Shown here: one piece after another, positions 28,194-30,575 of the stretch
How the letters are laid out: every line of letters starts with the position of its first letter
Numbering within the stretch: the first letter of the stretch is position 1
NCBI GenBank assembly: GCA_964236445.1
Contig: CAXSDR010000038.1
Span: 1-30,575 of the forward strand
Length of the DNA: 30,575 nt
Reading direction: 5' to 3'
From: CAXSDR01 sp964236445
GTDB taxonomy: Bacteria > Actinomycetota > Actinomycetes > Motilibacterales > Motilibacteraceae
Notes under the pieces: generated by a model
The model's database searches: none
What the model was told of the DNA's origin: nothing
The model's input: the letters and a program-made list of their open reading frames with translations, nothing else
Made by a program: the position numbers and the translations under genes

Positions 28194-28199
28194 TAGACT
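28194..28199 (+). promoter_or_regulatory. -10 box TAGACT of the geranylgeranyl reductase gene
   Basis: TAGACT predicts a transcription start near 28206. No good -35 is visible at normal spacing, where the hairpin of the preceding terminator lies. Confidence 0.5.
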
Positions 28200-28214
28200 C
28201 CGCCGCAAGAGCGC

Positions 28215-28232
28215 ATGTGAAGCTCTTCACAA
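28215..28232. promoter_or_regulatory. Near-consensus Rex operator upstream of the geranylgeranyl reductase gene
   Basis: The 18-mer reads A, TGTGAA, GCTC, TTCACA, A. It differs at one end base from the Rex consensus TTGTGAAnnnnTTCACAA. It lies about 10-27 bases after the predicted transcription start and 18 bases before the start codon, a position where bound repressor would block transcription. Rex senses the NADH/NAD+ ratio and controls respiratory genes in actinobacteria. Confidence 0.7.
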
Positions 28233-28249
28233 GCGCACCGGGAGGGCTG

Positions 28250-29548
28250 ATGGCGACGACGAGGAAAGCCGGCGAGACGCCGGCCCCCATGACGCGACGC
28301 AGTCAGGCAGACGTCGTCGTGGTGGGCGCCGGCCCCGCCGGAGCCACCACCGCCTACCACCTGGCCAGGGCCGGCCTCGATGTCGCTCTGCTGGAGAAGA
28401 CCGCGTTTCCGCGAGAGAAGGTGTGTGGCGACGGCCTCACGCCCCGCGCTGTCGCCCAGCTGGTGCGCATGGGCATCGACACCAGCCCCGAGGCCGGCTG
28501 GCTGCACAACAAGGGTCTTCGCATTCTCGGCGGCGGCATGCGTCTGGAGATCCCCTGGCCCGAGCTGGCGAGCTTTCCCCCCTACGGCCTCGTCCGCCGC
28601 CGCGACGACTTCGACGAGACGCTTGCCCGTGCCGCCCAGAAGGTGGGAGCGAGGCTTTCCGAGCGCACCAGCGTGACCGGCGCCATCGTCGACCCGCACA
28701 CGGGTCGCGTCGCCGGCGTACGCGCGACAGGCCCCGACGGCGAGCCCCTCGAGGTCCACGCGCCCCTGGTCGTCGCGGCCGACGGCAACTCCTCGCGGCT
28801 CTCGGTCTCCCTCGGACTCACCAAGCGCGAGGACCGCCCGATGGGCGTCGCGGTCCGCACCTATTACACCTCGCCGCGCAGCGATGACGACTGGCTCGAG
28901 TCGTGGCTCGAGCTGTGGGAGGGCGACGACCTGCTCCCGGGCTACGGCTGGATCTTCGGCATGGGCGACGGCACCAGCAACGTCGGGCTCGGCATCCTCA
29001 ACACCTCCAGCGCCTGGGGTGCCGTCGACTACCGCGCCCTGCTGCGCCGCTGGCTCGACGACACCCCCGAGGAGTGGGGCTTCCGTGAGGAGAACCGCAC
29101 CGGGCCCGTGCGGGGCGCCGCTCTGCCGATGGGTTTCAACCGCCAGCCGCACTACGGCAACGGCCTGCTGCTCGTCGGTGACGCCGGCGGAATGGTCAAC
29201 CCGTTCAACGGTGAGGGCATCGCCTACGCCATGGAGTCCGGCGCCATGGCCGCCGAGGTCGTCGCGCAGGCGCTCGCGCGCCGGGGGGCGCCCGCTCGTG
29301 AGCGAGCCCTGCAGGCCTACCCTCGTGCCCTGAAGGATGCCTGGGGTGGTTACTACACATTGGGTCGCGTGTTCGTGAAGGCCATCGGCGACCCGCGCGT
29401 CATGCGGCTGGCAACCCGCCACGGCCTGCCGCACCCGGTGCTCATGCGCTTCACCCTCAAGCTGCTCGCCAACCTGACGGACCCGCACGGCGGGGACGCC
29501 ATGGACCGTGTGATCAACGCCATGACGAAGCTCGCGCCCGCGGCCTGA
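28250..29548 (+). CDS. Geranylgeranyl reductase-family FAD oxidoreductase
   Basis: The 432-residue flavoprotein has the N-terminal FAD-binding motif VVVVGAGPAGATTAYHLARAG (22-42) and the family motif EKVCGDGLTPR (56-66). The second FAD motif GLLLVGDAGGMVNPFNGEGIAYAMESG lies in the C-terminal third. Family members saturate the isoprenoid chains of menaquinone or lipids; in actinobacteria, MenJ-like enzymes reduce one isoprene unit of menaquinone. ATG 28250 has GGAGG 4 nt upstream; GTG 28217 in frame would begin inside the Rex-like site, and ATG 28289 is a shorter option. Its place directly before nuoA is common in actinobacteria. Confidence 0.93.
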   Translation: MATTRKAGETPAPMTRRSQADVVVVGAGPAGATTAYHLARAGLDVALLEKTAFPREKVCGDGLTPRAVAQLVRMGIDTSPEAGWLHNKGLRILGGGMRLEIPWPELASFPPYGLVRRRDDFDETLARAAQKVGARLSERTSVTGAIVDPHTGRVAGVRATGPDGEPLEVHAPLVVAADGNSSRLSVSLGLTKREDRPMGVAVRTYYTSPRSDDDWLESWLELWEGDDLLPGYGWIFGMGDGTSNVGLGILNTSSAWGAVDYRALLRRWLDDTPEEWGFREENRTGPVRGAALPMGFNRQPHYGNGLLLVGDAGGMVNPFNGEGIAYAMESGAMAAEVVAQALARRGAPARERALQAYPRALKDAWGGYYTLGRVFVKAIGDPRVMRLATRHGLPHPVLMRFTLKLLANLTDPHGGDAMDRVINAMTKLAPAA

Positions 29549-29575
29549 CCCGGGCAGAAGACCCCGGACCTGCCC

Positions 29576-29585
29576 TACATAGGAT
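29576..29585 (+). promoter_or_regulatory. Possible nuo promoter -10 region
   Basis: TACATAGGAT offers TACATA (29576-29581) or TAGGAT (29580-29585) as a -10 box, about 110-120 bases before nuoA, giving a leader of roughly 100 bases. No clear -35 is seen. Read-through from the reductase gene is also possible because no convincing terminator lies between them. Confidence 0.4.
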
Positions 29586-29696
29586 CCAACGGGCCCACCA
29601 CGTGCCTGCCGTCGAGCGGCGCACACCCCATCGCCGGCGCAGACCGCCCGACCCACCAACAGACCACAGCCGGACCACAGAAGGGAGCTGGGCGAC

Positions 29697-30062
29697 ATGG
29701 GAAGAGCCAGCTTCATCCCGATCCTCATCCTCGGTGCGATCGCCGGCGGCTTCGCGGTCTTCTCTGTGCTCGCGGGCTCCCTGACCGGGCCGAAGCGCTA
29801 CAACCGCGCCAAGCTCGACGCCTACGAATGCGGCATAGAGCCGACTCCGCAGCCGGTCGGTGGCGGTCGTTTCCCGGTGAAGTATTTCCTCACTGCGATG
29901 CTGTTCATCGTCTTCGACATCGAGATCGTCTTTCTCTATCCCTGGGCCGTGACCTTCGACGCACTGGGCGTCTTCGGGCTGGTCGAGATGGTCATCTTCA
30001 TCCTCACCGTGTTCGTCGCGTACGCCTATGTCTGGCGACGCGGCGGCCTCGAGTGGGACTAG
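29697..30062 (+). CDS. nuoA: NADH-quinone oxidoreductase subunit A
   Basis: The 121-residue membrane subunit has three helices (about 5-28, 61-81 and 89-112) with the conserved loop YECGIEPTPQPVGGGRFPVKYFLTAMLFIVFDIEIVFLYPWA. In complex I, NuoA lies near the quinone-binding site at the junction of the membrane and peripheral arms. ATG 29697 has AAGGGAG at a 9-nt spacing. It is the first gene of the nuo operon, followed 34 bases later by nuoB. The electron acceptor would be the menaquinone made by the men genes in this window. Confidence 0.97.
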   Translation: MGRASFIPILILGAIAGGFAVFSVLAGSLTGPKRYNRAKLDAYECGIEPTPQPVGGGRFPVKYFLTAMLFIVFDIEIVFLYPWAVTFDALGVFGLVEMVIFILTVFVAYAYVWRRGGLEWD

Positions 30063-30096
30063 CGAACCTCGCTCACGGAATAGGCGGACGAGTCCT

Positions 30097-30575
30097 ATGG
30101 GCATCGAAGAGAAGTTGCCGAGCGGCTTCCTGCTGACCACGGTCGAGAAGGCTGCCGGGCTCGCGCGGCAGAACTCGCTGTGGCCGGCGACATTCGGCCT
30201 GGCCTGCTGCGCCATCGAGATGATGACCAGCGGTGGCCCGCGCTACGACCTGGCTCGCTTTGGCATGGAGGTGTTCCGCGCGTCGCCGCGGCAGGCCGAC
30301 CTCATGATCGTCGCCGGCCGCGTGAGCCAGAAGATGGCCCCGGTCGTGCGCCAGATCTATGACCAGATGGCAGCTCCCAAGTGGGTGCTGTCGATGGGTG
30401 TCTGCGCCTCCAGCGGCGGCATGTTCAACAACTACGCGATCGTGCAAGGCGTCGACCACATCATTCCTGTCGACATCTATCTCCCCGGCTGCCCGCCGCG
30501 GCCCGAGATGCTCATCGACGCGATCCTCAAGCTGCACGACCAGATCAAGAACGAGCCGCTCGGCTCGCACAAGGC
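30097..30575 (+). CDS. nuoB: NADH-quinone oxidoreductase subunit B, 3' partial
   Basis: The first 159 residues are present and the gene runs off the window. The ligands of iron-sulfur cluster N2 are visible: Cys37 and Cys38 in FGLACCAIEMM, Cys103 in GVCASSGGMFNNY and Cys132 in PGCPPRPEML. NuoB is a peripheral-arm subunit that passes electrons from N2 to menaquinone. ATG 30097 follows nuoA by 34 bases. Full length in the family is usually about 160-230 residues, so only the C-terminal tail is missing. Confidence 0.97.
   Translation, partial: MGIEEKLPSGFLLTTVEKAAGLARQNSLWPATFGLACCAIEMMTSGGPRYDLARFGMEVFRASPRQADLMIVAGRVSQKMAPVVRQIYDQMAAPKWVLSMGVCASSGGMFNNYAIVQGVDHIIPVDIYLPGCPPRPEMLIDAILKLHDQIKNEPLGSHK

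Noticed and set aside
1..30575. tRNA, rRNA, insertion sequences, attachment sites or CRISPR arrays
   Set aside because: No cloverleaf, transposase, terminal inverted repeats or repeat-spacer arrays were seen by eye; short tRNA fragments could not be excluded without a covariance search.

Overview
This window comes from a high-GC actinobacterium (Actinomycetota). The evidence is the GC-rich third codon positions, frequent GTG starts, a complete menA/B/C/D/E/F/G set, cytochrome c maturation of the ResB/CcsA type (system II), a geranylgeranyl reductase directly upstream of nuoA, a WXG100-type protein, and many genes whose -10 box lies 6-8 nt from the start codon, as expected for leaderless mRNAs. 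I cannot name a genus from the sequence alone.

Layout. (1) 1-146: tail of an S9-type peptidase. (2) 147-5597: a signalling or conflict-type module made of an ECF-like sigma factor with a structured leader, a small beta-rich partner protein in ATGA overlap, a convergent cytosolic subtilisin-like protease, and a divergent TPR-CHAT (caspase-fold) protease closed by a strong hairpin. (3) 5678-8254: a GAF-PAS-PAS-GAF-PP2C (SpoIIE-type) phosphatase. (4) 8320-14236: hemL, a histidine phosphatase, then tlpA/resA-ccdA-resB-ccsA, with every junction overlapping, ended by a hairpin. This links heme synthesis with cytochrome c maturation. (5) 14290-16574: small membrane proteins and an MscS channel. (6) 16627-24705: menaquinone synthesis (menA, menE, menB, menC, menD, menF, menG) in divergent and convergent blocks, with a decayed YdeI/DUF1905-type gene between menE and menB. 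(7) 24778-27844: a five-gene accessory block with a WXG100-like protein, a large glycine-zipper protein, a membrane protein, an LpqN/Mog1-like protein and an unrecognised 276-residue protein. (8) 27938-30575: a CsbD-like stress protein, then geranylgeranyl reductase, nuoA and the start of nuoB. A near-consensus Rex operator lies just upstream of the reductase gene.

The conserved genes form a respiratory theme: heme, cytochrome c assembly, menaquinone and NADH dehydrogenase. The two accessory blocks, sigma/TPR-CHAT/S8 at the left and the WXG100/glycine-zipper cluster at the right, are the best candidates for undescribed biology. The most testable regulatory signals are the Rex-like site, the 13-bp inverted repeat in the sigma leader, and the overlapping divergent -10 elements between menB and menC.
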